Assembly: GCA_951812655.1 (NCBI GenBank)
Contig: OX638319.1
Span: 1-64,000 of the forward strand
Direction: 5' to 3'
Source: an uncultured Candidatus Nitrosopumilus sp.
GTDB taxonomy: Archaea > Thermoproteota > Nitrososphaeria > Nitrososphaerales > Nitrosopumilaceae
DNA length: 64,000 bases
Numbering within the stretch: position 1 is the first letter of the stretch; each line of letters begins with the position of its first letter. A program made the translations under genes and the position numbers. Positions 24,564-34,336 of this stretch are shown here, piece by piece. The notes under the pieces were generated by a model. The model searched no databases, was not told the origin of the DNA, and was given only the letters and a program-made list of their open reading frames with translations.

Positions 24564-25838
24564 TTGGTCAAAAATGATCCTTTTGCTAATGCAACAAAGC
24601 AGGTCAATGATGCATGTGATATTTTAGAAATCAATGACAAGGAGTTGCGAGAATATTTGGCAATGCCAAATAAAGTTTTGAGAGTAAAAATCCCTGTAAA
24701 AATGGATAATGGAAAAATTAGAGTATTTACTGGTTTTAGAAGTCAGCACAATAATGATAGAGGTCCATACAAAGGCGGCATCCGATACTTCAATCCGAAA
24801 GGCGGAGTAGAGTACATGGAGCGTGAGGTCATGGCTCTATCATCATGGATGACCTGGAAGTGTGCTATAGTTGATGTACCTCTTGGAGGTGGAAAAGGTG
24901 CAATCTATGTCAATCCAAAAACTGAGAAACTTAGTGACGGTGAATTAGAAAGGTTGACTCGAGGATTTGCATATAAGATATCTGAAATAATTGGACCTGA
25001 AAAGGACATTCCTGCACCTGATGTTTACACGACAGGTAGAGAGATGACGCAAATCATGGATACGTTTAGCAAGCTTAACGATAACAAGTATACTCCAGGT
25101 GTAATTACTGGAAAACCAATTTCCATGGGCGGATCACTTGCAAGGAACGTCGCAACAGGGTTGGGAGCTGCATACACTGTTAGAGAGGCTGCTAAAGAAT
25201 TGAAAATTAAACTAAAAGGTGCAAAGGTCGTCTTACAAGGGTTTGGCAATGCCTCAACTTTCGCGGGAGAATACTTGGAGAAAATGGGTGCAAAAATCAT
25301 CGGCGTAAGCGATTCCAAAGGCTCAATTTCAATTCCTAAGGGTGCTAAGGTTAGCGCAATATTGGAGCACAAGCAAAAAACAGGCTCTGTTGTTGGGTTT
25401 TCTGGAAGTACCAAAATCTCCACTGAGGAACTGCTTACTACAAAATGTGATATTCTAGTTCCAGCAGCACTTGAGAATCAAATCGATGCAAAGATAGCAA
25501 AAAACCTCCAGTGTAAAATCATAGCGGAAGCTGCAAATGGACCCACATTGCCTGAGGCAGATCCTATAATATACGAAAAGAAAATCTTAGTTGTTCCTGA
25601 CATTCTTGCAAATTCTGGCGGCGTATGTATTTCATATTTAGAGTGGGTGCAAAATAACATGGGATACTATTGGAGCTTTGATGAGGTTGCAGAAAAAATG
25701 GAGAAAAACATTACGCAAGGATTCAAGGATGCATATGCACTTTCCAAAAAACACAAAGTCGACATGAGAAAGGCAACCATGGTTTTAGCTGTAGAAAGAG
25801 TATTGGAAGCCTTTAATCAAAAAGGGATTTGGCCTTAG
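24564..25838 (+). CDS. gdhA: Glutamate dehydrogenase (Glu/Leu/Phe/Val family)
   Basis: 424 residues, standard for hexameric glutamate dehydrogenase, from a TTG start. It interconverts 2-oxoglutarate plus ammonia and glutamate with NAD(P)H. Visible are the substrate site (GPYKGGIRY), the catalytic lysine in VPLGGGKGAI, the PAPDVYT segment, and the Rossmann motif VVLQGFGNASTFAGEYL. In an ammonia oxidiser this is a main point of ammonia assimilation. The glycine-rich GFGNAS motif does not by itself fix NAD or NADP use. It is convergent with the Toprim gene, with 2 bp between stops. Confidence 0.95.
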   Translation: MVKNDPFANATKQVNDACDILEINDKELREYLAMPNKVLRVKIPVKMDNGKIRVFTGFRSQHNNDRGPYKGGIRYFNPKGGVEYMEREVMALSSWMTWKCAIVDVPLGGGKGAIYVNPKTEKLSDGELERLTRGFAYKISEIIGPEKDIPAPDVYTTGREMTQIMDTFSKLNDNKYTPGVITGKPISMGGSLARNVATGLGAAYTVREAAKELKIKLKGAKVVLQGFGNASTFAGEYLEKMGAKIIGVSDSKGSISIPKGAKVSAILEHKQKTGSVVGFSGSTKISTEELLTTKCDILVPAALENQIDAKIAKNLQCKIIAEAANGPTLPEADPIIYEKKILVVPDILANSGGVCISYLEWVQNNMGYYWSFDEVAEKMEKNITQGFKDAYALSKKHKVDMRKATMVLAVERVLEAFNQKGIWP

Positions 25839-25840
25839 TC

Positions 25841-26221
25841 TTACGCTAGAAATCGTTCATAATATTTCATCTGTTCAATAAATTTTATTTTTCCTTTTGT
25901 GATTTCTTGTAGCTTTCTTTTGTAAGTGAGATCAACTTTAATTCTTCTTTGTAATAAACGGATGATCTTTGCAGTCATCTCTGCACCTTTCCTGTCTCTG
26001 TCAAAAAGAACAATCAGTTTCTTGTATCTTGTAACATATTCAGTAAAATCTACCATTCCTCTAAATTTGTTAAACTCTAGAACATTTCCTGAATATCCCA
26101 ATCTTACAAGTGCCTTGGAATCTCTTTTTCCTTCGACAACCATAATGCAGTCATCTTCTAATGAGTTTAGTTGAAAAATTAATTCCTTTATTTCAAAAAT
26201 CTCTTGAACTGAAATTATCAT
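25841..26221 (-). CDS. Small Toprim-domain protein
   Basis: 126 residues, essentially a lone Toprim domain. The glutamate motif is VVEGKRDSKAL (about residues 28-38) and the DxD motif is LFDRDRKG (about 72-79), both needed for Mg-dependent nucleotidyl transfer or hydrolysis in DnaG, topoisomerases and RNase M5. Stand-alone archaeal Toprim proteins of this size resemble the RNase M5/DnaG-like small primase group; their function is unproven. It is divergent from the amidotransferase gene over a short AT-rich shared promoter. Confidence 0.85.
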   Translation of the reverse strand: MIISVQEIFEIKELIFQLNSLEDDCIMVVEGKRDSKALVRLGYSGNVLEFNKFRGMVDFTEYVTRYKKLIVLFDRDRKGAEMTAKIIRLLQRRIKVDLTYKRKLQEITKGKIKFIEQMKYYERFLA

Positions 26222-26260
26222 ACGACTGTTTTAATTTTAATATATTAAGCACTTTTAGTT

Positions 26261-26953
26261 ATGGCTTTTATGGCTGTTGTTTTGATTGTGCAAAATACCC
26301 GCATTGAAAATTCTGGATATCTTGGAAAACTTCTAGACGATGATGGATTTGAAATCACTACAGTCAACGCAAAACGTGAGCAATTACCTGATGAAGATTT
26401 TTCATTGGTTGTAATTCTTGGTGCTTCGGAAAGTGCCAATGATGACTTACCTTATCTTCATGCAGAACAAAAATTAATCAAAAGATGTGTGGATGATAAT
26501 GTACCTGTCTTGGGTATTTGTTTGGGTTCTCAACTGATTGCAAAAACCTTTGGATCTAAAATATACACTGGAACTAAAAAAGAAATTGGATTTTATGATG
26601 ATCTGAGAATTAGTGGAGGCTCTGCTCTCTTTTCAAATTTCAAAAATCCATTCACTGCATTTCATTGGCATGGGGATACATTTGATTTGCCTTTGGGTGC
26701 AACTAGGCTTGCATCTTCGAAGAATTATCTAAATCAGGCTTTTCAATATCGTAGTGCAGTAGGATTGCAATTTCATTTGGAAGTGGATGAAGTTTTGGTT
26801 AATCAGTGGATTGACAAATCTGAAGAAGAACTTTTGAAAATTCCTCATATTGATTCCAAAAAAATCCGTTCGGAAATTATCGAAAATATTCCAACTGTAA
26901 AATTAAACATGAATAATTTTTACGATAATTTTAAATCTTTTTTTCATCTTTGA
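26261..26953 (+). CDS. Class I glutamine amidotransferase-like protein
   Basis: 230 residues of the GuaA-type amidotransferase fold. The nucleophile elbow GICLGSQLIA has the catalytic Cys, and LQFHLEVD supplies the His and Glu/Asp of the triad. It is a free-standing domain of the type also annotated as GMP synthase-like or gamma-glutamyl hydrolase-like, so the acceptor is unknown. Starts at 26261 and 26270 are both possible. An AT-rich TATA-like stretch (26234-26245) precedes it. Confidence 0.87.
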   Translation: MAFMAVVLIVQNTRIENSGYLGKLLDDDGFEITTVNAKREQLPDEDFSLVVILGASESANDDLPYLHAEQKLIKRCVDDNVPVLGICLGSQLIAKTFGSKIYTGTKKEIGFYDDLRISGGSALFSNFKNPFTAFHWHGDTFDLPLGATRLASSKNYLNQAFQYRSAVGLQFHLEVDEVLVNQWIDKSEEELLKIPHIDSKKIRSEIIENIPTVKLNMNNFYDNFKSFFHL

Positions 26954-27116
26954 TCAAAATTATCTGATTTCGTTTGAATAGTGCATTGATAAAATAGACG
27001 TGTGATCTGTTCGTGTTTTCAATCATCAACTTTGTGTCAGAGATGAATTATCTGTTTTTATCTATTGAAAAAATAGATTCAAAGTCTTTATCAATATCAT
27101 CACCACATTCTGCTCA

Positions 27117-27371
27117 TTGAAAGTATTTTACACCCGACATTTTGACGAGCCTACATGTGAAAAATTCACAGAGTTCCATGTTGAATCTCACAGGACATGG
27201 TGGTGTTGTAAGAATCTCAAGGAACATGACAAGCATTTCCAGCTGTGGAACGTGAAGTGGGCAAAGTTCTATTTCAAGGATATTGCAGTGGATGGAAATA
27301 TTGCATTTTTTCCGATGAATTTTTGTCCATATTGTGGGGAAAAGATAGAGTGCGAGGAAGTTACAAAATAA
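27117..27371 (+). CDS. Small zinc-binding protein (84 aa)
   Basis: 84 residues from a TTG start. Cysteines occur as TWWCCKN near the middle and CPYCGEKIEC near the end, a probable zinc site. It is rich in aromatic residues and His (residues 20-60). The C-terminal CPYCG is typical of short bacterial/archaeal zinc ribbons. No family is recognised. Nothing nearby indicates function; 160-200 bp of AT-rich DNA flanks it on each side. Confidence 0.6.
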   Translation: MKVFYTRHFDEPTCEKFTEFHVESHRTWWCCKNLKEHDKHFQLWNVKWAKFYFKDIAVDGNIAFFPMNFCPYCGEKIECEEVTK

Positions 27372-27535
27372 GCAAAAACGACTGTCATATGACGTGTTTC
27401 ATGGAGATCACTCTTTGCATAATCGCTATATTGTACAGGATTAGGATTACATATTTCATCAAAAACAATCTAAGTCTTGCATCATTTTCAAAATTTATTG
27501 TAAGAAATTTTGATAAACGTTTTTCAAAACATTAC

Positions 27536-27544
27536 TTTAATATA
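27536..27544 (+). promoter_or_regulatory. Putative TATA box for 3-hydroxypropionyl-CoA synthetase
   Basis: TTTAATATA lies 26-34 bp before the preferred ATG at 27570, matching the archaeal TATA position for a leaderless transcript and arguing against the longer in-frame start at 27510. Confidence 0.55.
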
Positions 27545-27569
27545 CTTAATTCTGTTTTATCGATTGAAC

Positions 27570-29690
27570 ATGGCGGATGTAAAGAAAATTTTCGATGACA
27601 CTATTCAAACCGATCATAAAGTAATAACTGAAGAATTATCTAAGTCAATTCTTAAATCATATGGCGTTAAGGTGCCTCCTTTTGCCCTTGCAACATCGTC
27701 TGAGGAAGCTGCAAAACAGGCCAAAAAAATTGGCTTTCCTATTGTGATGAAGGTAGTTTCACCACAAATCTTGCACAAAACTGATGTTGGTGGAGTTAAA
27801 GTTGGCGTTGACAATGTAGATGATGTCAAAAAAACGTTTACTGACATGTATGGCAGACTTTCTAAGAAGAAGGGGGTTGATGTAAAAGGAATTCTTTTGG
27901 AAAAGATGGTTCCACAGGATGGCGTTGAGCTAATCGTTGGAATCCAAAACGACCCTCAGTTTGGTCCCATGCTTATGGTGGGATTGGGAGGTGTGATGAC
28001 TGAGGTTTTCAAAGACGTTGCGTTTAGAATGCTTCCAATTACGACATCTGATGCGAAGTCCATGATCAATGAACTAAAAGGTTCAAAACTTCTAAAGGGA
28101 TTCCGTGGTAGTGCCCCGATCGATCTTAACATGGTTGCAAAAATGTTGGTTGACATTGGAAAAATAGGCGTAGAAAATGCGGATTATGTTAACAGTATTG
28201 ACTTTAATCCCGTAATCGTATATCCAAAATCCTACTTTGTAGTTGATGCCAAAATAATTCTTAATAATGAACTAAAGAAAAATTCTATCTCAAAGGCAAA
28301 ACCAAACATTACATCTATGGAGTCTTTCTTTACTCCGAAGTCTGTTGCACTTGTAGGCGCATCTGCAACTCCTGGAAAAATTGGCAATTCTGTCTTGGAT
28401 GCACTTGGAAAACAAGATTACAAGGGAAAAGTATATCCGATAAATCCTAAGCAAAAATCTATTCTTGGAATCAAATGCTATCCTACGTTGGATGCAATCA
28501 AAGATAAGGTTGATCTTGTAGTTGTCTGCATTGATCTTTCTGCATGTGGTCCAATTATGAAGACATGTGCTGAAAAAGGAATCCACAATGTCGTAATCGT
28601 TTCAGGTGGAGGTAAGGAACTTGGTGGTGATAGAGCTGCCATGGAAGCGGAAGTAAAAGAATTGTCTTTAAAGCACAAAATTCGTGTAATTGGTCCTAAT
28701 TGTATTGGAATGTTCAATGCTGCAAATAGACTTGATTGTGCATTTCAGGGACAAGAAAGAATGGTTCGTTCAAAATTGGGAGAGGTTGCGTTCTTCTCAC
28801 AAAGTGGGACCATGGGAATTAGCATGTTGGAGAGTGCTGATGTGTTTGGCTTATCTAAGATGATTAGTTTCGGTAATCGTTCTGACGTTGATGAGGCAGA
28901 TATGATATGGTATGCTGCAAATGATCCTCAAACAAAAGTAATTGGATTGTATGTTGAGGGATTCGGTGATGGTAGAAAGTTCATCAATACTGCTAAACGT
29001 GTAATGAAAATAACCAAGAAACCTATTGTAATTTGGAAGAGTGGAAGAACTGCTGCAGGTGCAAAGCAGGCAGCTTCTCATACAGGTTCTCTTGGAGGTT
29101 CTAATGCTATGATAATGGGTGCATTCAAGCAGGCGGGAATTATTTCTGTTGACAGTTATCAGGAATTGGCAGGAGTTTTGAAGGCTTTGGCTTGGCAACC
29201 TGCTGCAAAGGGCAACAAAGTTGCTATGACTAGTAACGGGGCAGGTCCAATGATTGGCGGAATTGATCAACTAGAGAGATTGGGATTGACTATTGGAAAG
29301 ATGTCTCCAAAAATTCTCAAAAAAATTAAGGAGCATTTCCCACCTACTGTTCCTATTCACAACGGAAATCCTGCAGATGTGGGTGGTGGTGCAACTGCTG
29401 ATGATTACAAGTTTGTTATTGAACAATTCTTGGAAGAAAAAAATATTGACATTGCAATGCCTTGGTTTGTTTTCCAAGATGATCCTCTTGAGGAAACCAT
29501 TATCCAACATCTGGATGAGCTGTCAAAACAAAAAAAGAAGCCCATTCTTGCTGGTGGAAATGGAGGTCCATACACTGAGAAAATGATTAAGTTGATTGAG
29601 GAACATAACGTTCCAGTTTATCAAGATCTAAGGACTTGGGTTGCAGCAGCATCCGCATTAGCTCAATGGGGCAAAGTACGCGGAAAATAG
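27570..29690 (+). CDS. ADP-forming acyl-CoA synthetase, probable 3-hydroxypropionyl-CoA synthetase
   Basis: 706 residues from ATG 27570, placed downstream of a TATA box. The order is an ATP-grasp beta region (about 1-220: [22 protein letters not shown], then LLVGLGGV-like [14 protein letters not shown]) followed by the CoA-binding and ligase alpha regions ([24 protein letters not shown], and the phosphohistidine loop [12 protein letters not shown]). In Nitrosopumilus two such enzymes activate 3-hydroxypropionate and 4-hydroxybutyrate using one ATP to ADP, the energy-saving feature of the thaumarchaeal carbon-fixation cycle. The neighbouring dehydratase/hydratase gene supports the 3-hydroxypropionate form. 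Exact substrate is inferred. Confidence 0.9.
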   Translation: MADVKKIFDDTIQTDHKVITEELSKSILKSYGVKVPPFALATSSEEAAKQAKKIGFPIVMKVVSPQILHKTDVGGVKVGVDNVDDVKKTFTDMYGRLSKKKGVDVKGILLEKMVPQDGVELIVGIQNDPQFGPMLMVGLGGVMTEVFKDVAFRMLPITTSDAKSMINELKGSKLLKGFRGSAPIDLNMVAKMLVDIGKIGVENADYVNSIDFNPVIVYPKSYFVVDAKIILNNELKKNSISKAKPNITSMESFFTPKSVALVGASATPGKIGNSVLDALGKQDYKGKVYPINPKQKSILGIKCYPTLDAIKDKVDLVVVCIDLSACGPIMKTCAEKGIHNVVIVSGGGKELGGDRAAMEAEVKELSLKHKIRVIGPNCIGMFNAANRLDCAFQGQERMVRSKLGEVAFFSQSGTMGISMLESADVFGLSKMISFGNRSDVDEADMIWYAANDPQTKVIGLYVEGFGDGRKFINTAKRVMKITKKPIVIWKSGRTAAGAKQAASHTGSLGGSNAMIMGAFKQAGIISVDSYQELAGVLKALAWQPAAKGNKVAMTSNGAGPMIGGIDQLERLGLTIGKMSPKILKKIKEHFPPTVPIHNGNPADVGGGATADDYKFVIEQFLEEKNIDIAMPWFVFQDDPLEETIIQHLDELSKQKKKPILAGGNGGPYTEKMIKLIEEHNVPVYQDLRTWVAAASALAQWGKVRGK

Positions 29691-30488
<798 letters not shown>

Positions 30489-30545
30489 CTATTTCAAATT
30501 CTTTCTTATTTTATTAATTAAAAATTGTTAGATGTTTCTTTGATC

Positions 30546-31070
30546 CTATTCCACAGTGATTGAACCTACTCTCCATGGATGAAATGAGCAGTAGTAGTTG
30601 TACACTCCACTTTCTTCGAAATTAAATTCAAATCTGTCCCCTGTGTTCAATGGCGGGCTGTTGAAAATATCTGCAACTTTTCCCAATTTATCTAGACTTT
30701 GGATGTTGTGTGGAACTGAGTCATCATTTACCCATGTCACTACTGTGTTTGTTGGAATCTCTAAATTCAACGGTAGGTAAAAACCAGTACTGTCGATGTC
30801 CGAATTTCCATTTGGAATTATCACAGTTGCATCTATGTTTTTAGGATATTTTGAATCTGATGCTTCCACTATCAGTACTCCATTTTCTATTAAAAATTTG
30901 ATAGCATTTAGGAACTCTTTTTCTGATATGTCTCCTTGACCATACCATAATGCATTATTTTTTACCCATTCTGGAATAGATTCTGCATTCGCAACGTTTG
31001 CTGAAAATGACGCTAGTATAATTGCAAATATCGTGATTGACAGTGATTTTTTCATTGAGACGTACTTCAT
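30546..31070 (-). CDS. Secreted cupredoxin with N-terminal WVKN module
   Basis: 174 residues with a signal peptide (a second ATG at 31055 gives a more normal one: KKSLSITIFAIILASFSANVANA). A module of about 35 residues follows (IPEWVKNNALWYGQ, then FLNAIKFLIENGVL), then a plastocyanin-like domain. Copper ligands visible are His in SVPHNIQS, Cys and His in YYCSFHPW. The usual axial Met after the last His is replaced by WRVGS. Small blue copper proteins carry electrons in ammonia-oxidising archaea. The same WVKN module occurs in the truncated gene at the window's right end. Confidence 0.87.
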   Translation of the reverse strand: MKYVSMKKSLSITIFAIILASFSANVANAESIPEWVKNNALWYGQGDISEKEFLNAIKFLIENGVLIVEASDSKYPKNIDATVIIPNGNSDIDSTGFYLPLNLEIPTNTVVTWVNDDSVPHNIQSLDKLGKVADIFNSPPLNTGDRFEFNFEESGVYNYYCSFHPWRVGSITVE

Positions 31071-31165
31071 ACCATGATGCTGTTTTTTGATGATTTATCC
31101 AATGAGTACACACTGTCTTGCAGTGCAGACTTGTTTGTTATATCCAGTTTTACATCTATTGCAGT

Positions 31166-31507
31166 ATGCAAGAATTAATTCAAACCCGAACAATAATTGA
31201 TGATGAAAAAAAGCAGGTAATTCTGGATATACTTGCTGACAAATACTGTAAATTGATATTACATGATACTTTGGAAAAGCCCAAGTCTGCCATGGAGATA
31301 TCCAATGAGAAAAAAATACCCATCAGCACTGTATATAGAAGGTTGCAAACTCTCTTTGATGCCAAATTACTCTCTATTTCTGGGTCGATTAATCAGGATG
31401 GAAAAAAATACTTTCTATACAAAAGTAGAGTAAAATCAATTTCTCTTAGATGTGATCTGGAATTAACTACTATCAAATTGGAATCTAATTCTTCTCGTGT
31501 GAATTGA
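31166..31507 (+). CDS. Winged-helix transcriptional regulator
   Basis: 113 residues from ATG 31166; longer in-frame starts lie in what is probably the promoter. A winged helix is visible: QVILDILADKYCKLILHDTLEKPKSAMEISNEKKIPISTVYRRLQTLFDAKLL, with STVYRRLQTL as recognition helix and a wing (INQDGKKYFLYKSR). It resembles ArsR/TrmB-like archaeal regulators. It is divergent from the cupredoxin gene (about 95 bp between starts), a possible target, and 21 bp ahead of the next gene. Confidence 0.82.
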   Translation: MQELIQTRTIIDDEKKQVILDILADKYCKLILHDTLEKPKSAMEISNEKKIPISTVYRRLQTLFDAKLLSISGSINQDGKKYFLYKSRVKSISLRCDLELTTIKLESNSSRVN

Positions 31508-31528
31508 CTTTGTAAATCTGTACCTGAA

Positions 31529-32137
31529 TTGAAATTGTCGAACAAAAATTCATCAATAACTAAAAGTCAAGTACATTCATCAAAAAAAGAATCTACTAGG
31601 AGCATCACATATCGTCTTCCTGAGAAACTTGTAATAGAATTGGAAACCGAATCAACACAGAGGGGAATATCTCAAAATGTTCTTGTTAGACAAATACTGG
31701 AGAAATATGTCAATTGGGATCGTTTTTCAAATAAAATTGGAATGATTCCAGTTCCCAAAGGAATTTTGGAATCATTGGGAAGTTCTCTTGATGGAAAAGA
31801 CATTGATGAGATAATCACTTTGATGTTTCCGATGATTAAGGATACTGTTTTGTTCATTAAAGGTGGCTATGATTTGAAACGTTGCGTGGAGACGTTGGAG
31901 GATTATATGCGAGCTTCTGGAATGAATTCTGATCATCGGGTGGAAGGTGAAATGCATATATTTTTAATTCAACATGATTTGGGCCTGAAATGGTCTGTTT
32001 TTACTGAACAATTACTTTCACAGATCTTTCGTAGCTTTTTACCTGACAAAGAACTAAAATTTCAAACAACCGATAACACTGTTATCCTGTCTGTGTCTCT
32101 GGGATCTGATTTCAATGAACATGATTATCAAAATTGA
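31529..32137 (+). CDS. Protein with N-terminal ribbon-helix-helix-like segment
   Basis: 202 residues from a TTG start. Residues 22-58 (RSITYRLPEKLVIELETESTQRGISQNVLVRQILEKYV) look like a ribbon-helix-helix DNA-binding unit. The remaining 140 residues are a mixed alpha/beta domain (MIPVPKGILESLG, MFPMIKDTVLFIKGGYDL, HIFLIQHDLGLKWSVF) not recognised. It lies directly after the wHTH gene on the same strand, so the two may form a regulatory pair. A sensor-plus-DNA-binding role is inference. Confidence 0.7.
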   Translation: MKLSNKNSSITKSQVHSSKKESTRSITYRLPEKLVIELETESTQRGISQNVLVRQILEKYVNWDRFSNKIGMIPVPKGILESLGSSLDGKDIDEIITLMFPMIKDTVLFIKGGYDLKRCVETLEDYMRASGMNSDHRVEGEMHIFLIQHDLGLKWSVFTEQLLSQIFRSFLPDKELKFQTTDNTVILSVSLGSDFNEHDYQN

Positions 32138-32182
32138 AATTCAATTGGACATTTGAAATACTTTGTAACATAAAGCTTATTG

Positions 32183-32584
32183 ATGAATTCACCTGATCCT
32201 ATCCAAAAAAAAACGTCTGTAGAAGAAATTATGAACAATACTGTTATTTCTGTTGACTCTTCTGTAACTGCAACAAACGTGGCAAAAATGATGGAGGATA
32301 CGGGAGTTGGTGCTGTGGTGGTTTTAGAAAATAACATTCCTGTCGGAATTGTAACTGACAGAGATTTTGCAATAAAAATTGCTGCTCATTGTTATCCTGT
32401 AGATACTCCAGTCAGAAGAGTAATGTCCTCTCCTCTCATCTCAATTGATCCGTATTCTGATTTATGGATTGCTTCAGATCTGATGTCCACTAGAAATGTT
32501 AGAAAATTACCTGTGATTGACGATGACCGAGTTATTGGAATGCTTACTTCTAGTGATTTGGTCAAACACATAGCAGATCACTGA
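32183..32584 (+). CDS. Tandem CBS-domain protein
   Basis: 133 residues from ATG 32183 (preceded by an in-frame TTG). Two CBS units form one Bateman module: VEEIMNNTVISVDSSVTATNVAKMMEDTGVGAVVVLENNIPVGIVTDRDFA, and RRVMSSPLISIDPYSDLWIASDLMSTRNVRKLPVIDDDRVIGMLTSSDLV. Such modules bind adenine nucleotides or related ligands and regulate partners. With no fused effector here, the partner is unknown. Stand-alone CBS proteins are numerous in Thaumarchaeota. Confidence 0.92.
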   Translation: MNSPDPIQKKTSVEEIMNNTVISVDSSVTATNVAKMMEDTGVGAVVVLENNIPVGIVTDRDFAIKIAAHCYPVDTPVRRVMSSPLISIDPYSDLWIASDLMSTRNVRKLPVIDDDRVIGMLTSSDLVKHIADH

Positions 32585-32677
32585 AAATTCCAATTTTCGT
32601 CAATTATCCTTTCTTAATTTCCTAGTATGCATTGTGGGAAAAGATTATTATAATTTGAACCATCTTTTTTTTATATA

Positions 32678-33028
32678 ATGGCAACTGAGCAAACACAAAA
32701 AATGATCACAGTTACTTCAAAAGCAGCTGAAAAGATCCATGAGTTTATGAAAGAAGAAGCCGAATCTCCTCAATACCTTAGAGTATACGTTCAAGGTGGC
32801 GGTTGTTCTGGTTTGTCTTACGGTATGGGCTTTGAAAAAGCACCAGAGGAAGATGACATAGTCATGGAAGAAACTGGAGTTAAACTTCTAGTTGACAGCT
32901 ACAGCGTTGATCATTTGCAAGGTGCAAACGTGGACTATATTGAAAGTTTAATGGGTTCTGGATTTAAAATTAATAATCCAAATGTAACCAAATCCTGTTC
33001 ATGTGGTCACTCCTTTAGCACTGAATAA
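32678..33028 (+). CDS. A-type iron-sulfur carrier (IscA/ErpA/HesB family)
   Basis: 116 residues. The three conserved cysteines are present in the right arrangement: GGGCSG around the middle (C43) and CSCG near the C-terminus, with the family motifs RVYVQGGGCSGLSYGM and SGFKINNPN. A-type carriers hold and deliver Fe-S clusters to apoproteins. No SUF genes are adjacent. It stands as a single gene with an AT-rich promoter (TTTTTTATATAATG just before the start). Confidence 0.95.
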   Translation: MATEQTQKMITVTSKAAEKIHEFMKEEAESPQYLRVYVQGGGCSGLSYGMGFEKAPEEDDIVMEETGVKLLVDSYSVDHLQGANVDYIESLMGSGFKINNPNVTKSCSCGHSFSTE

Positions 33029-33188
33029 GCAAGAATATCATCATTTTTCATTTTTAGATTTTTCTAGTAATGGATGTGTGTTCTAAATTACGTCTCAATT
33101 TTTCATCGTTTTGGACGAAACAATTGCGATACCCTCATATATCGAAGACAAAAACTCAAATTATGATAATAAAGGAGATGAATAGTTT

Positions 33189-34331
33189 ATGCCTCAATCA
33201 GGAATTGTCAAGTATCACGTTAAGCTTTCCTATGAAGTCGATGGACTTGTTGAAAGAGCAGATATAATAGGAGCCATTTTCGGACAGACAGAAGGTCTGT
33301 TGGGTCCTGAAATGAACCTAAATGAACTGCAACGAGTTTCTAAAGTTGGACGCATAGAAGTCAACGCAAAGCCTACGTCGAATACGACAAATGGTGATGC
33401 GTTAATTCCGATGAGTACTGACATTGATACCTGCGCGTTAATTGCTGCGGGAATTGAAAGTATTGACAAGGTTGGACCGTTTGATTGCAAATTTACATTA
33501 TTGGCTATAGATGACGTACGGGCTGCAAAGAAAGAGGATATCGTAAAACGTGCTAAAGAGATCAAACAAAAATGGGCCACTAAAACTGTCAGCGAGGGTG
33601 AAAGTATGCTCAATGACGTTCATCAGGGTGATACTGGAAAGTTATCTACCTATGGACCATCAAAGCTAACTTGTAGTTCTGGGGTCTTTGATTCCAGCTG
33701 GGTAATTTTGGTTGAAGGCAGAGCTGATGTTATAAATCTCTTAAGAGCCGGATTTGATAACGTACTTGCAATTGAAGGCGCAAAAATAGACGAATCGATA
33801 AAAGAATTGTGTAATTCCAAAGACACTGTTGTTGCTTTCCTAGATGGTGATAGATCTGGAGGATTTATTCTCAAAGAATTGAAATCTGTCGTCACGTTGG
33901 ATTACGAACTACAAGCCGACAATGGTGTTGAAGTAGAAGAGTTAACACCGCAAAGACTCGACGAAATTCTAAGACCTATAGTAAATGAAATTCGTGATGG
34001 AAAGCCTGCTCCTACATTAAAGAATGATGATGATAAACCAGTTGCAGAAATGGCTGCAAAAGTTTTTGCAGACCTTAACGAAACTCTTGAGGCAATTGCC
34101 TTGGATGGAGAACAAAACGAAATTTTCAAAGTTCCGATTAGTGAGGTTGTAAGCAAACTATCCACGCAATCTGGAATCAAGTATCTTTTGTTGGATGGCA
34201 TCATCACTCAAAGACTTTTGGAAGGTGCCAAAAATGCAGGTGTTGAATGCGTCATAGGACATAGGGTTGCAAAATTGTCCAATTCTGATGGGCTAATGTT
34301 GAAAACATTTGGCGATTTGGGCGTATCCTAG
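33189..34331 (+). CDS. dnaG: Archaeal DnaG (primase-like, exosome-associated)
   Basis: 380 residues. The N-terminal archaeal DnaG domain (SGIVKYHVKLSYEVDGLVERADIIGAIFGQTEGLLGP) is followed by a Toprim domain with VEGRADVINLL and FLDGDRSGG. Archaeal DnaG has weak primase activity and is a subunit of the RNA exosome, where it binds poly(A)-rich RNA. A strong Shine-Dalgarno sequence (AAAGGAGATGA, 33172-33182) precedes the ATG, unusual in a genome where most messages look leaderless, and suggests a transcript with a real 5' leader. ribK follows 5 bp later. Confidence 0.96.
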   Translation: MPQSGIVKYHVKLSYEVDGLVERADIIGAIFGQTEGLLGPEMNLNELQRVSKVGRIEVNAKPTSNTTNGDALIPMSTDIDTCALIAAGIESIDKVGPFDCKFTLLAIDDVRAAKKEDIVKRAKEIKQKWATKTVSEGESMLNDVHQGDTGKLSTYGPSKLTCSSGVFDSSWVILVEGRADVINLLRAGFDNVLAIEGAKIDESIKELCNSKDTVVAFLDGDRSGGFILKELKSVVTLDYELQADNGVEVEELTPQRLDEILRPIVNEIRDGKPAPTLKNDDDKPVAEMAAKVFADLNETLEAIALDGEQNEIFKVPISEVVSKLSTQSGIKYLLLDGIITQRLLEGAKNAGVECVIGHRVAKLSNSDGLMLKTFGDLGVS

Positions 34332-34336
34332 AACAT

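Noticed and set aside
27510-27569. N-terminal extension of the acyl-CoA synthetase
   Set aside because: The extra 20 codons cover the TATA box, and the family N-terminus begins at the ATG at 27570.
31118-31165. Extended start of the wHTH gene at 31166
   Set aside because: The added residues are Cys/Tyr/Phe-rich and lie in the expected promoter; the shorter protein begins just before the conserved helix.
33070-33267. 65-codon frame starting upstream of dnaG
   Set aside because: It overlaps the dnaG Shine-Dalgarno and start in another frame and shows no recognisable protein features.
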